DNA from: JAHDCJ01 sp039028895
GTDB lineage: Bacteria > Bacteroidota > Bacteroidia > Chitinophagales > Saprospiraceae
Direction: 5' to 3'
NCBI GenBank assembly: GCA_039028895.1
Contig: JBCCHF010000033.1
Span: 10,770-74,769, forward strand
Length of the DNA stretch: 64,000 nt
Part shown: piece after piece, positions 35,236 through 44,814 of the stretch
Numbering within the stretch: position 1 is the first letter of the stretch
Layout of the letters: every line of letters begins with the position of its first letter
Notes under the pieces: generated by a model
Told to the model about the DNA's origin: nothing
Database searches by the model: none
Seen by the model: the letters and a program-made list of their open reading frames with translations, nothing else
Translations under genes and position numbers: made by a program

Positions 35236-35945
35236 CCCGCTCGTTCCTTGTTTAACAGCTTTTGGATATAGGGTTTGATGATGGTTGTCCACCTGGCATA
35301 ACCTTCTGTGTTCATATGGAGCATATCCTCAATAAATATTGTAGAATCTGGTTGGCCAGAAGGCAATAACATAGTTTCCGAAATATCGAGATAATGATAA
35401 TTTGGAAAATGAGTAAGGTATTCTTTGAAATAGTCATTACCTGATTTCATCTTCGCCCATTTATCCCATCGGGCAACTGATGGTTTCTTTGACAAATATA
35501 TTAATTCCGTTTTCGGATAATTCGAACTGAATAAGCCAAGAAATTCCTTAAATGCATCAAGGGCCAATTCCTGGTTCACCTTATCTTCATTAAGGTCATT
35601 CTCTCCACAATAAAATACAACCAATGAGGGGTCATGTGGAAAAATAAGATCGTCAAAATAATTATTGACCTCTGGAATAGTTGATCCGCCAAACCCCCTG
35701 TTTACAACTCTTAGAGGAGACATGTCTTGCTCAAGTGTAGACCACATACGGATGCTCGAACTACCCGTAAATACAATGGCCCCTGCTTCAGGAGGATTTA
35801 CGCTATCTGCGTCTCGAAATGCTTCTATTTCACTTTCATGCCTGTCTACTGCTATACCTTTATAAGTTACGGAAGGCTTATCAACATTGGTTTTACACCC
35901 TACCGCAATTACTGTTGCCAGAATTAATGCAAGTAATCTAAACAT
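35232..35945 (-). CDS. SGNH/GDSL-family lipoprotein hydrolase
   Basis: A 237-residue lipoprotein (MFRLLALILATVIAVGC, Cys17). SGNH blocks: Ser in FTGSSSIRMWS (block I), Gly in NRGFGGSTIPEV (block II), Asn in FYCGENDLN (block III), and the Asp-His pair in DMLHMNTEGY (block V). Such enzymes deacetylate or de-esterify sugars and lipids. It overlaps the trehalase gene by 8 bases, so it is probably the last gene of the glucoside operon, where it could remove acetyl groups from the substrate, by inference. Confidence 0.88.
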   Translation of the reverse strand: MFRLLALILATVIAVGCKTNVDKPSVTYKGIAVDRHESEIEAFRDADSVNPPEAGAIVFTGSSSIRMWSTLEQDMSPLRVVNRGFGGSTIPEVNNYFDDLIFPHDPSLVVFYCGENDLNEDKVNQELALDAFKEFLGLFSSNYPKTELIYLSKKPSVARWDKWAKMKSGNDYFKEYLTHFPNYHYLDISETMLLPSGQPDSTIFIEDMLHMNTEGYARWTTIIKPYIQKLLNKERAG

Positions 35946-37431
35946 GATTTTTGTTTTCTTCGTGAATATTGGTGAGATTTAAATACTCGATCAGCTTAAG
36001 ATAAACACCATTTGTCCAGCCGAATCCGTCCTGGAGGTCATATTCTCCGCCTCCTGCATCCAAATTGATATCTTCTACGTTATATTTCTCGACAAATTTT
36101 CCCTGAATTTGATAAACCTTTTCATTAAGGTTCACCCAATTTTGAGCTACCTGTCGGGCTAATGGAATTTGTCCATAATTATCAAGGCCTTTTACCGTGA
36201 TCCATTGTAAAGGAGCCCATCCATTAGGAGCATCCCATTGCTGACCAGAGTTGATGAGTGAGGTGACCACTCCCCCATCTTTGAGGAAATGCGTTTTGGT
36301 AAATTTGCTGACCTGGGCAGCCTGTTCTTCCGAAGATAAATTGAAGAACAGTGGAAATAAAGTAGCCAGTGTGGGCATACCGGTGGTCCTTTGTTTTTCA
36401 ATATGATAGTCTTCGTAAATTCCTTTTAGCGGATTCCAGCAATATTGGTTCAGGAAAGCTTTCCTGGAAGCCATTTGGTGCTGGTAAACCTTCTTTTTAA
36501 ACGGGTCTGGCTCAAGATCAGCCAAAAGACTTTCAAGGTCGTACAATAAAGCATTAAGATCTACAGGGATTATCTTCGTTGCTTCAATGGTGCTGAAGTT
36601 TTTGCCATCAGCAAACCATCTTGACGAAAAGTCCCAGCCAGACTCACACGCGGCTCTTAAATCTCTGTATAACGGTCCTGGGGCCCTACCACTGGTTTCA
36701 GCCAATTCGATATCTTCCGGGTAAGATTCCATTCTGGGTTCATCCGAATCATCCCAATGACGATTAACAACATATTCACCAATAACGACTCTACGGCCGC
36801 CTGACATCCAGAAGCTATATTCTTTTTTCAGAACGGCGTGATATTTTTCAAAAACCACAGGGCCTCCATGTTTTGCCAATAATCTGACCATTTGGGTGAA
36901 GAATGGTGGTTGCGAACGACTTAGAAAGTAGGTTCTATTACCATTTGGTGCATGACCAAAAGTATTGATCAGGTAAGCAAAATTATCGATCATACTTTTT
37001 ATGAGCATCCATTCTTCATGAATCGCCATACCAAGCATGGTAAAATAACTGTCCCAATAATAAATCTCCCCAAATCTACCACCTGGTACAATGTAAGGAT
37101 TCGGTAAAGCGATGAGTGAACTTCCCGAAACAGCGGTATCTGCTTTACGCTCTAGGACATCCCAAAGGACCTTGATATGATCAGAAGGTGAGCGCTCGGG
37201 GTCTGCAACAAACCCGGATGCATATTGTATAGGTGGATCAAAATTCTGGTGCACGAACAACTTGAGATCAAAGTTTTCGATATCTCTTTCTCTTCGATAA
37301 TCTTTAAGAATATCTTCTGCCGACCTTTTCGGTGTAGAATCTGCAAACGTTTTACTATCTGGAAATACCATAGATAGTTGAATAGCTTCGAAAAGCTCCT
37401 GGAAAATCTGATCGGGGGTTTGGAGATCCAT
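35938..37431 (-). CDS. treF: Trehalase (GH37), cytoplasmic type
   Basis: A 497-residue inverting trehalase that splits trehalose into two glucoses. Both signatures are present: PGGRFGEIYYWDSY at 116-129 and QWDAPNGWAP at 398-407. The catalytic acid is Asp267 in ESGWDFSSRW, and the Gly-rich GGGEYDLQDGFGWTNG loop is at about 465. There is no signal peptide, so it works in the cytoplasm like TreF. Its ATG overlaps the MFS stop by one base (TAATG), so they are coupled. Trehalase family is sure; trehalose is thereby the likeliest locus substrate. Confidence 0.95.
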   Translation of the reverse strand: MDLQTPDQIFQELFEAIQLSMVFPDSKTFADSTPKRSAEDILKDYRRERDIENFDLKLFVHQNFDPPIQYASGFVADPERSPSDHIKVLWDVLERKADTAVSGSSLIALPNPYIVPGGRFGEIYYWDSYFTMLGMAIHEEWMLIKSMIDNFAYLINTFGHAPNGNRTYFLSRSQPPFFTQMVRLLAKHGGPVVFEKYHAVLKKEYSFWMSGGRRVVIGEYVVNRHWDDSDEPRMESYPEDIELAETSGRAPGPLYRDLRAACESGWDFSSRWFADGKNFSTIEATKIIPVDLNALLYDLESLLADLEPDPFKKKVYQHQMASRKAFLNQYCWNPLKGIYEDYHIEKQRTTGMPTLATLFPLFFNLSSEEQAAQVSKFTKTHFLKDGGVVTSLINSGQQWDAPNGWAPLQWITVKGLDNYGQIPLARQVAQNWVNLNEKVYQIQGKFVEKYNVEDINLDAGGGEYDLQDGFGWTNGVYLKLIEYLNLTNIHEENKNHV

Positions 37432-38663
37432 TAGGCTACAACTTTGTTGTTATCTATCATTCGTTTGATAATAATTACAGAAATGATCAAAAGAACAATT
37501 GGAATTATCAGGAAATAAAAGGCATTGACACCTCCAATATGTTCAAAAAGTATCCCTATGATCCTTGATCCAAGTGTACCGCCCAAAGCCGAAAAGACGA
37601 TGATTAACCCAGACATTGGGGAATGAAGGGACTTCGGTAAATGGCTTAAGACCGTTGAATTGAGTAAGGGATAGATTGGTGCAATAAATAATCCTATCAA
37701 AGGAAGGACAAATCCAAGGAAAGGAACCTGGCCAAGTGATGAAAGTGTACTTCCCTCTCCTCCTCCTTTAAGCTGTGGAAGCACTCCTAATAAAATCCCA
37801 ATCCCGATCAAAGAGCAAACAATAATAATTTTGTCCCAGGCAATTTTTTTTGAGGCCCAGCCAGCAACAAATCTCCCCGCTGCCAATGATATGGCCAGGA
37901 TTGAAGCCATGTGTACGCTTAACTTATCAGAGAACGAGAAAATTTTCTCATTGAAATGAGGCAGCCAAGTCATAATGCCTTGTTCTAACATGACAAAGAA
38001 AAAGGCTGAGAGGATAAATACCAATACCAACGGCATGACGAGCAGACCAAAAGAATTAGTCAAATCCTCCTTCAATGAACTCCCAGCCGTTTCGATAGGC
38101 AAATCAAATTTCGAAAACAGGAGGAATAGAAAAGATACCGAAATAAGCACACAAAGAACCGGGTAAACCATCAGCCATGCATCAGGGTCAGTATCACTGT
38201 AAAATGCCGGGAATAAAAAATAGGCACTGGCAATCCCTACCATAAAAAATCCTTCAATGGAACTCATCAAGGATGAATGTTCTTCCGGTGTTTCCGTCAC
38301 TACACCAATTAGGCTATAAACTGATAATTTGATTAAAGCAAAACTAACCCCGACTGTAAGAAAGAGCAGTTTCGCTGAATCGAAACTGTTACCAAAATAC
38401 ATACCCAGGCACCCTAAAAACACAATGGCGAACGCCACAAGCATGCCCTTTTTGTATCCAAAACGAGGAAGGAATGATGCTACTAGAAAAGATACAATGG
38501 CTATTGGCAAATCTTTAAAAGCCTCCAAAATCGAGGCCTGGCTTTCGGTGACCTGATAGACATTAATTGATTTTGCGATGACGATGCCCACGCTGTTAAG
38601 CAAAATGGCAAATACAAAATAGTTGAGGAACAAGGATATCTTAATGCCGAGATTAGATTTCAT
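37431..38663 (-). CDS. MFS transporter, sugar uptake type
   Basis: A 410-residue protein with about 12 TM helices and the MFS signature-like RFGYKKGM loop after helix 2. It is coupled to the trehalase by the one-base TAATG overlap and lies 37 bases after the GH13 gene, so it most likely brings trehalose or a related glucoside across the inner membrane. This is inferred from position. Confidence 0.88.
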   Translation of the reverse strand: MKSNLGIKISLFLNYFVFAILLNSVGIVIAKSINVYQVTESQASILEAFKDLPIAIVSFLVASFLPRFGYKKGMLVAFAIVFLGCLGMYFGNSFDSAKLLFLTVGVSFALIKLSVYSLIGVVTETPEEHSSLMSSIEGFFMVGIASAYFLFPAFYSDTDPDAWLMVYPVLCVLISVSFLFLLFSKFDLPIETAGSSLKEDLTNSFGLLVMPLVLVFILSAFFFVMLEQGIMTWLPHFNEKIFSFSDKLSVHMASILAISLAAGRFVAGWASKKIAWDKIIIVCSLIGIGILLGVLPQLKGGGEGSTLSSLGQVPFLGFVLPLIGLFIAPIYPLLNSTVLSHLPKSLHSPMSGLIIVFSALGGTLGSRIIGILFEHIGGVNAFYFLIIPIVLLIISVIIIKRMIDNNKVVA

Positions 38664-38700
38664 AGGTGTGGTTTTGTTTAGGGTTGTGTACTCCGGAATT

Positions 38701-40362
38701 TTATTTCTTAATCTTGTAAAGTCTGGCTTCCCAGGGTTGTAATTTCCTTGAATTCGGGTTTACATCTTTGTAATTACATATTTCTAAAGACAATTCTTCA
38801 TAAACCGGCAGTTCAAATAACTGGTGATTAGAACTCATATTCAGAATGATCCAGTAAGTATGCTCATCATCTCTTCTGCGATAGGTAAACAGATATTCGT
38901 CATCTTTGTCCATAATCATGTAGTCGCCATAAACCAGGGTTGGATTGGCTTTGCGATATTTGATCATTTCCTGGTAAAAGTAATATATCGAATTACTATC
39001 TGCCAACGCCTGTTTTGCATTGATCGTCTTATAGTTAGGATTGACTTTAATCCACGGTTTTCCGGTAGTAAACCCACCGTTTTCGGAATCGTCCCATTGG
39101 ATGGGGGTTCGAACATTATCCCGGCCATTCTGGTGGACCCCTTTCATGAAGGTCTCCATATCCTTACCAGCAGCCTTCTCAATCCTATAATTATTCAAGG
39201 TTTCAACATCACGATAATCCTCGATGGAATCAAAGGCGACATTGGTCATACCAATTTCGGACCCCTGGTAAATACAAGGTGTTCCACGCAGGGTGAGAAT
39301 CAACATTGCCAGAAGTTTCCCCGATTCATTATGGAATTCTTCATCATCTCCCCATCTGGAAACCATTCTTGGAAAATCATGATTATCTAGATAGATATTG
39401 ATCCAGCAATCTTCTCCAATATCAAAGTTCCATTCAGTGAAGATGGATTTAAACTCACTCAATTTGACTTCTCTTGGGTAAAATTTACCATTTTCCTGCA
39501 TCCCGAGAAACATGTGATCTAAGTGGAAAATCATATGTAATTCCTTCCTGTCATCACCCACATAATTTCTGGCCAGTTTTGAAGTGATTCCAGGGCCCTC
39601 TCCCACCGTCATCATATCGTATTGGCTAATGACCTTTTCGTTCATTTCTCTCAGGAACTCATGGACGCGAGGGCCATTAGCATAGACCTTTTCGATAACA
39701 TAGAGGAAATCATCATTACTTACATCAGGAAAGTCCAAATGCTTGGAGATCAATGGAATAACATCCATTCTAAAACCATCAACCCCTTTGTCCAACCAAA
39801 AACGCATCAGCTGATAAACCTCTTCCCTTACCTTCGGATTTTCCCAGTTTAAATCTGGTTGTTTCTTTGTAAAGAGGTGGAGGTAATATTCACCTGTGGT
39901 TTCGTCTAATTCCCAGGCTGACCCGCCAAAAAAGGATTGCCAGTTATTCGGTGGTCCGCCATCAGGTCCAGGAGGTTTCCAATAATAGTAATCACGAAAA
40001 GGATTGTCTTTTGAAGATCTGGACGTCTGAAACCATTCATGTTCATCTGAAGAATGATTGACCACAAGATCCATCACCAACTTCATTCCTCTTTTATGAA
40101 CACCTTCTAATAATTTATCAAAATCAGCCATTTTGCCGAACTCATCCATGATATCGTAATAATCGCTGATATCATAGCCGTTGTCATCATTAGGAGATTT
40201 GTAAACAGGACTCAACCAAATGATATCGACCCCAAGGTCTTTGATATAATCCAGTTTTTCGGCGATCCCGTTCAGATCGCCAATGCCATCTTCATTACTA
40301 TCGTTGAAACTGCGAGGGTATATTTGGTACATTATCCCCTCTTTCCACCAGGTTTTATTCAT
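38701..40362 (-). CDS. GH13 alpha-glucosidase, oligo-1,6-glucosidase type
   Basis: A 553-residue retaining glucosidase without signal peptide. The N-terminus (WWKEGIMYQIYPRSFNDSN) and DGFRMDV are typical of the oligo-1,6-glucosidase group. Nucleophile Asp200 (GFRMD), acid/base Glu255 (VGEGPG), transition-state Asp329 (NHD). The residue after the nucleophile is Val201; in this family Val favours alpha-1,6 and Thr alpha-1,4 linkages. It would cleave isomaltose-like oligosaccharides or similar glucosides in the cytoplasm. It lies between MFS and Gfo/Idh/MocA genes with small gaps (37 and 27 bases). Confidence 0.92.
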   Translation of the reverse strand: MNKTWWKEGIMYQIYPRSFNDSNEDGIGDLNGIAEKLDYIKDLGVDIIWLSPVYKSPNDDNGYDISDYYDIMDEFGKMADFDKLLEGVHKRGMKLVMDLVVNHSSDEHEWFQTSRSSKDNPFRDYYYWKPPGPDGGPPNNWQSFFGGSAWELDETTGEYYLHLFTKKQPDLNWENPKVREEVYQLMRFWLDKGVDGFRMDVIPLISKHLDFPDVSNDDFLYVIEKVYANGPRVHEFLREMNEKVISQYDMMTVGEGPGITSKLARNYVGDDRKELHMIFHLDHMFLGMQENGKFYPREVKLSEFKSIFTEWNFDIGEDCWINIYLDNHDFPRMVSRWGDDEEFHNESGKLLAMLILTLRGTPCIYQGSEIGMTNVAFDSIEDYRDVETLNNYRIEKAAGKDMETFMKGVHQNGRDNVRTPIQWDDSENGGFTTGKPWIKVNPNYKTINAKQALADSNSIYYFYQEMIKYRKANPTLVYGDYMIMDKDDEYLFTYRRRDDEHTYWIILNMSSNHQLFELPVYEELSLEICNYKDVNPNSRKLQPWEARLYKIKK

Positions 40363-40389
40363 GTGTTTATTTGTTTAATTTATCGGAAA

Positions 40390-41397
40390 CTACTGTTTGA
40401 GAAACTGTTGAGAATCGTGATTCGGATAGGTCAGCCCAATTATTTTTCGAATACGGTCAAGGGTGTCCATCAAAAGCAGGCTAAACTCATGGCTCATTAG
40501 AGGGCTTTCGATCAATCTTTGACTAATCTGAAATTGCAGTTCTTTTGCCTGGTAGTTATAGCCGTTTCCCCTGTGGAAAAAGGACATTGGGCCTTCAGGT
40601 TTATCTCCAATTTTTGTGTAAAGAAAATTAGGTTCATGCCATCTTGCGGGTATTCTGATATATCCTTTTTCACCTTCAATGACCGCCTCATTTTCCAATT
40701 CTTCTTCAAAAGATGAATATATATTTGCTACAGCACTGTCCTGAAATGTCATTTTTACAGAACAGGTCATGTCGACTTCTGTATCCGTAAAGGTGGCTTC
40801 TGCTTCGATGGTCTCTGGCCGACCCAAAAGCAATAGGGAAAGAAACACCGGATAGATTCCGATGTCCAATAAAGTACCTCCTCCAAGATATTTGTTAAAC
40901 AGGCGGCTCTCCGGGTCATAGGTAGCCTTAAAACCAAAATTTGCGGTAACTGAATTAAGTTTCCCCAATTTGTTACTGGCAGTAAGCTCAACCAGTTTTT
41001 TGATATGCGGATGAAAACGCGTCCAGAAAGCTTCCATCAAAAACGTCCTTTTTTCCCTAGCAAGGGCCACCATACTCATTACTTCCTCATAGTTTATTGC
41101 GAATGGTTTCTCACAAAGTACAGCAATCCCTGCATTTAGACACATCATCGTGTTTTGGGCATGTAAATGGTGAGGGGTGGCAATGTAAACAACGTCTATC
41201 TTGGGAGTTTTTAAAATCTCTTCATAGCTTCCATAGGCGTGTTGGGCATCATGTTCCATGGCAAATTTATTGGCTTTTTCTATGGACCTTGAAGCCACAG
41301 CCAAGAGCGTAGCCCCAGGTACAGATTTGAGACCAATTGCAAATTTACTGGCAATATTTCCCAAGCCAATTATTCCCCAATTGAACGTTTCTTTCAT
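40390..41397 (-). CDS. Gfo/Idh/MocA-family oxidoreductase
   Basis: About 335 residues, starting at the ATG at 41397, which overlaps the upstream gene's stop as ATGA. A longer in-frame start at 41427 lies inside the upstream gene and is rejected. The NAD(P)-binding G-L-G-N-I-A-S-K motif is at the N-terminus, then CEKPFAIN with the catalytic Lys and YIATPHHLHA. Members oxidise or reduce sugars, inositols and their derivatives. The substrate here is unknown. It could process an oxidised sugar made or consumed in the locus. Confidence 0.9.
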   Translation of the reverse strand: MKETFNWGIIGLGNIASKFAIGLKSVPGATLLAVASRSIEKANKFAMEHDAQHAYGSYEEILKTPKIDVVYIATPHHLHAQNTMMCLNAGIAVLCEKPFAINYEEVMSMVALAREKRTFLMEAFWTRFHPHIKKLVELTASNKLGKLNSVTANFGFKATYDPESRLFNKYLGGGTLLDIGIYPVFLSLLLLGRPETIEAEATFTDTEVDMTCSVKMTFQDSAVANIYSSFEEELENEAVIEGEKGYIRIPARWHEPNFLYTKIGDKPEGPMSFFHRGNGYNYQAKELQFQISQRLIESPLMSHEFSLLLMDTLDRIRKIIGLTYPNHDSQQFLKQ

Positions 41398-42722
41398 TTT
41401 TTGGTCTGGATGTTTTCGATGATCCAATTTCCAACATCCTTGCCTTGTAAAACACCATTTTCAATGGCTGGCATATAGTGGATGCCACCATACAGTCGGC
41501 TTATTGCTGCCTCTTCTGAAGCATCATAAAATGAATCGAATGATCGGACAGGCAGACCATATTTAACTTCAGTACTGTCAATAAAACTAAAATTATCTCC
41601 AAACAAGCCTGTTAAAGCGACTGAGGCTGCAGAAGATATCACACTATGCCCACTAGTGTATTCCGGAAACGGAGGAGTTTGCAATAAAGGGGCCCAATCT
41701 TCATCAACATGTTCGTTAATAACAGTTTCTGGTCTAATCAGAACACTTCTCCATTTTTCATCCCAACAACTGATAAAGCCATCGGCCAGGGCAATTGAAG
41801 TAATGGCATAGGCTTCAGCAGTCTCCATCAAATCTGCTCCTGCTTTATTTGAAGCAATTTTGGTGATGCCAATCCAATGTCCCCCGGGAGTAATTTTCTT
41901 TGTGGCAAACATGACATGCCCCATTTGGTGAGAAACATATGGATTGCAATCCCAGAAGCTGGCGATTTCTGCACGTTCTTCATTTAGGTTTTTAACAGCC
42001 TCATACACCTCCATCAACTCTTTAAAGAACTGGCTCTTGGGCGACATATCATACGGCGTAGGTGGTGGTGGTACAAACTGGTTGGCAGAATCAAGTACAA
42101 ATGTTCTGATGGTCTTCCAATGTGGCTCGATCCCATCCATATAAGCCGGAGGCGTTGGTTTCCAGGAGTCTGGCTCATCATCAAAGGTGTATCTTGGGAA
42201 AGTCCTGGTCTCTTTATAATTATCCTCGGCTGACCAGGCAAGAATGTGATCAGCTACTGCTTTCCCGTAGTTCATGGAGTTTTCATAAACAGCGGTAGAA
42301 AGCCCCATATCTTTAAATTTACTATACGTTTCCTCCTCGAATGATTCCATCATGTCTTCAGAGAAGACCAAGGCTTTTCCACATGTCAAAAATGCATGAA
42401 CAGCGGCAAGTGGGAAACAATATTCTTTCCCTTCTTCAGGCTGCGGAACTTCTTCAAGCTCGTTTAATTGTCCTGCAAATGAGAGATACTCCTCGTAGGC
42501 AGGTAATAAGGCTTCATATGCTGCAATACTTGGGTAAGCATAAATCCTTGAAGCTGCAGGAGGTGAAAATATGTCGTGAACAATTACATCAGTCAATTGC
42601 TGTACAGAGGCATGCAGATTGACTGGATTGTTTACCCTTTTTTCATCTACCTCGATTGTTGTTTCACAAGAAAACAAACTGCAAATAACAATTGAGAATA
42701 TAGCAAGTACTGTTTTTTTCAC
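41394..42722 (-). CDS. Vanadium-haloperoxidase/PAP2-like lipoprotein
   Basis: About 442 residues, starting at the GTG at 42722, 4 bases after the GH65 stop; an in-frame ATG at 42761 overlaps GH65 and adds residues before the lipobox, so is less likely. VKKTVLAIF to LFSC puts the lipid Cys at 19. The vanadate/phosphate pocket pattern is largely there: Lys323 and Arg330-Pro331 (K-x6-RP), Ser357-Gly358-His359 in YTSGHS, and Ser408-Arg409 with His415 (SR-x5-H). The residue four after that His is Ala instead of Asp. So it is a haloperoxidase or acid-phosphatase relative on the cell surface or periplasm; the actual reaction is unproven. Confidence 0.82.
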   Translation of the reverse strand: MKKTVLAIFSIVICSLFSCETTIEVDEKRVNNPVNLHASVQQLTDVIVHDIFSPPAASRIYAYPSIAAYEALLPAYEEYLSFAGQLNELEEVPQPEEGKEYCFPLAAVHAFLTCGKALVFSEDMMESFEEETYSKFKDMGLSTAVYENSMNYGKAVADHILAWSAEDNYKETRTFPRYTFDDEPDSWKPTPPAYMDGIEPHWKTIRTFVLDSANQFVPPPPTPYDMSPKSQFFKELMEVYEAVKNLNEERAEIASFWDCNPYVSHQMGHVMFATKKITPGGHWIGITKIASNKAGADLMETAEAYAITSIALADGFISCWDEKWRSVLIRPETVINEHVDEDWAPLLQTPPFPEYTSGHSVISSAASVALTGLFGDNFSFIDSTEVKYGLPVRSFDSFYDASEEAAISRLYGGIHYMPAIENGVLQGKDVGNWIIENIQTKK

Positions 42723-42726
42723 AGCT

Positions 42727-44760
42727 TTATTTTTTAGATACAAAATACGTTTTCTCATCAATTCCTGCTCCTGTAATCTTCAAAGAAAGCCACTTTGCTG
42801 GAATACCTTTGGAATCCAACTGAATCACCCCTTCATGGGTAATTTCCAGACCTGCCATGCCGTAGATCAGTGTTTGTAAAGTTCCTCCTGCTCCTGTTGC
42901 AAAATATGGATTGGTGCCTCCTGCAGTTTCTGCAATTACACCGAATGGCGGTACTTCATTTGGTTTGTATGACTGTATAAACATATCATAGGCTTTTTCA
43001 TAATTACCCAAGCGTGCATAGAGCGTCGATAAGACTGAAAATCCCATTGCAGGACCATTCTTGTCCATTCTTGGTTCGTAGTATTCGAGATCGCGAATGA
43101 TATCTGCTCTTTCTGTAATGATATTCATTGGATAAGCTAAAAGGTTGACATCAGCCTGTTTGATTATTGCCCCATCATAAGTGGCATTTTCGCGTGTAGT
43201 GCCATCCTCAAATTTAAGGATAGGAATATTATCTGCTACATGCTGCCAATCGGGATCCGGAGTCAATCCTAATTCTTTTGCCGCTGCCACAGCAGCTTCC
43301 AGGACTGTAATGGCCATTCCATTGGTATAGGCATTATTATCGATATTTTCTTCATATTCATTTGCTCCGATCACATTATTGATGTCGTATTTCCCCGGGC
43401 CATTCCTTTCTACCCGGCTTGTCCAGAAGTCGGCAATTTCTCTGATCATGGGGTAGCCTCTTGTTTCCAGCCACTCCTTGTCTTTTGTAAGCTGGTAAAA
43501 CTTCCAGGCGGCCCAGCCGATATCTGCTGAAATATGGTGTTGGAAGGGCCCTGTTAAAGCCCAAACGGGTGTATCTTCTGAGCCATCTGCCGCCGATTCC
43601 CAGGGGTACATCGCCCCATCATATCCATGAGCGAATGCATTTTGCCGGGCAGCGTCCAGTCTTTCGAATCGATATTCAAGGAGTGATTGAGCAATTTCAG
43701 GCTGGAGCATTAATAGTGGCGGATACATCCAAATTTCGGTATCCCAGAAAACATGGCCATTATAGCCCAAACCTGAAAGACCCATTGGGGAAAGACTATA
43801 CGCCGTACCTTTTCTGGCAAAGGAATACAAATGGTACAAAGCGAACCTGACGTCACGCTGGGCATTATCATCTCCCTGAATGATGATATCACTTTTCCAG
43901 AGTTTATTCCAGGCAGCATTATGCCTGCTAAGTAATCGGTCAATGCCTTCAAGGGCCGCGAAAATGGTCAATCGTTCTGCCTCGTTATGCGGATCCTCAT
44001 AATGTTCTGTAGAGCAAGTAGAAGCGACAATTGCAAAACGGTATGACTCCCCTGCTTTAAGTCGTTTTGAGAACTTTGCGAGGTGCATATTATAGTCCCA
44101 GTCTTCATGAATAATATCCGGCTCTGATCCATGTTTTTCAGGAAAAATGAAGCTATTTGAAGCCGCTAACAGGTGTTTTCCGGAAGGACTATCTGCTACG
44201 GATGTCAAGAGGGGAATTTTCACATGCGGCCTGTCGATCTCACTGTAAAAATTACGTATATCATTGAGGTGATTGGGTGATTCGATAACAGAAATCGGGG
44301 TGATCTCAATATCCTGATTAGCTCTCACATCTACGATGATCAGGGCTGTATACGGCAAATGCCTTAAAGCCATGATCTTATGACTCACCCAGGCTTTTTC
44401 GCCAACTTCGAAAGTTGTTTCAAGTACTGCCTGTCTCATGTCGAGCACCTGCTTATAATTTTTAATATTGCCCGGATGAATGTGGTGTCCATCAACATTC
44501 ATCCTCATATTGACATGATTGAATGATTTCAGAATATTTGAAACCCTGCCTCTTTGATAATAATCGTAAACACCATTTAAGACGACATCACTGACCTGCA
44601 AAGGTTCCGGAGAAGAAACGATGCCAATCATACCATTCGCAACCGTTACGCCGAAATAGTTATTGGGATCAATATCAGTAGCCTCAACATGCCAGGTAGA
44701 ATTATGGGAAAAGGAAAAGTTAGCTGTAACAAGAAAAATTAGCAATAGTAAAAAACGCAT
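42727..44760 (-). CDS. Exported GH65-family glycosidase/phosphorylase
   Basis: A 677-residue GH65 protein with a signal peptide (MRFLLLLIFLVTANFSFS), so it works in the periplasm or at the surface. N-terminal beta domain to about 270, then an (alpha/alpha)6 barrel: FWDTEIWMYPPLLML, ARQNAFAHGYDGAMYPWES, and the general acid Glu468 in GANEYEENIDNNAYTN. The family holds trehalose, maltose, kojibiose and nigerose phosphorylases and a few hydrolases. Phosphorylases are normally cytoplasmic, so export suggests a hydrolase (like the human ATHL1 glucosidase), by inference. The haloperoxidase-like gene follows with 4 bases between. Confidence 0.9.
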   Translation of the reverse strand: MRFLLLLIFLVTANFSFSHNSTWHVEATDIDPNNYFGVTVANGMIGIVSSPEPLQVSDVVLNGVYDYYQRGRVSNILKSFNHVNMRMNVDGHHIHPGNIKNYKQVLDMRQAVLETTFEVGEKAWVSHKIMALRHLPYTALIIVDVRANQDIEITPISVIESPNHLNDIRNFYSEIDRPHVKIPLLTSVADSPSGKHLLAASNSFIFPEKHGSEPDIIHEDWDYNMHLAKFSKRLKAGESYRFAIVASTCSTEHYEDPHNEAERLTIFAALEGIDRLLSRHNAAWNKLWKSDIIIQGDDNAQRDVRFALYHLYSFARKGTAYSLSPMGLSGLGYNGHVFWDTEIWMYPPLLMLQPEIAQSLLEYRFERLDAARQNAFAHGYDGAMYPWESAADGSEDTPVWALTGPFQHHISADIGWAAWKFYQLTKDKEWLETRGYPMIREIADFWTSRVERNGPGKYDINNVIGANEYEENIDNNAYTNGMAITVLEAAVAAAKELGLTPDPDWQHVADNIPILKFEDGTTRENATYDGAIIKQADVNLLAYPMNIITERADIIRDLEYYEPRMDKNGPAMGFSVLSTLYARLGNYEKAYDMFIQSYKPNEVPPFGVIAETAGGTNPYFATGAGGTLQTLIYGMAGLEITHEGVIQLDSKGIPAKWLSLKITGAGIDEKTYFVSKK

Positions 44761-44814
44761 TGTTCGAGTGATATTTTAATTTCAAATCATTTCAATAAAT
44801 AAGGCCGGATTCCA

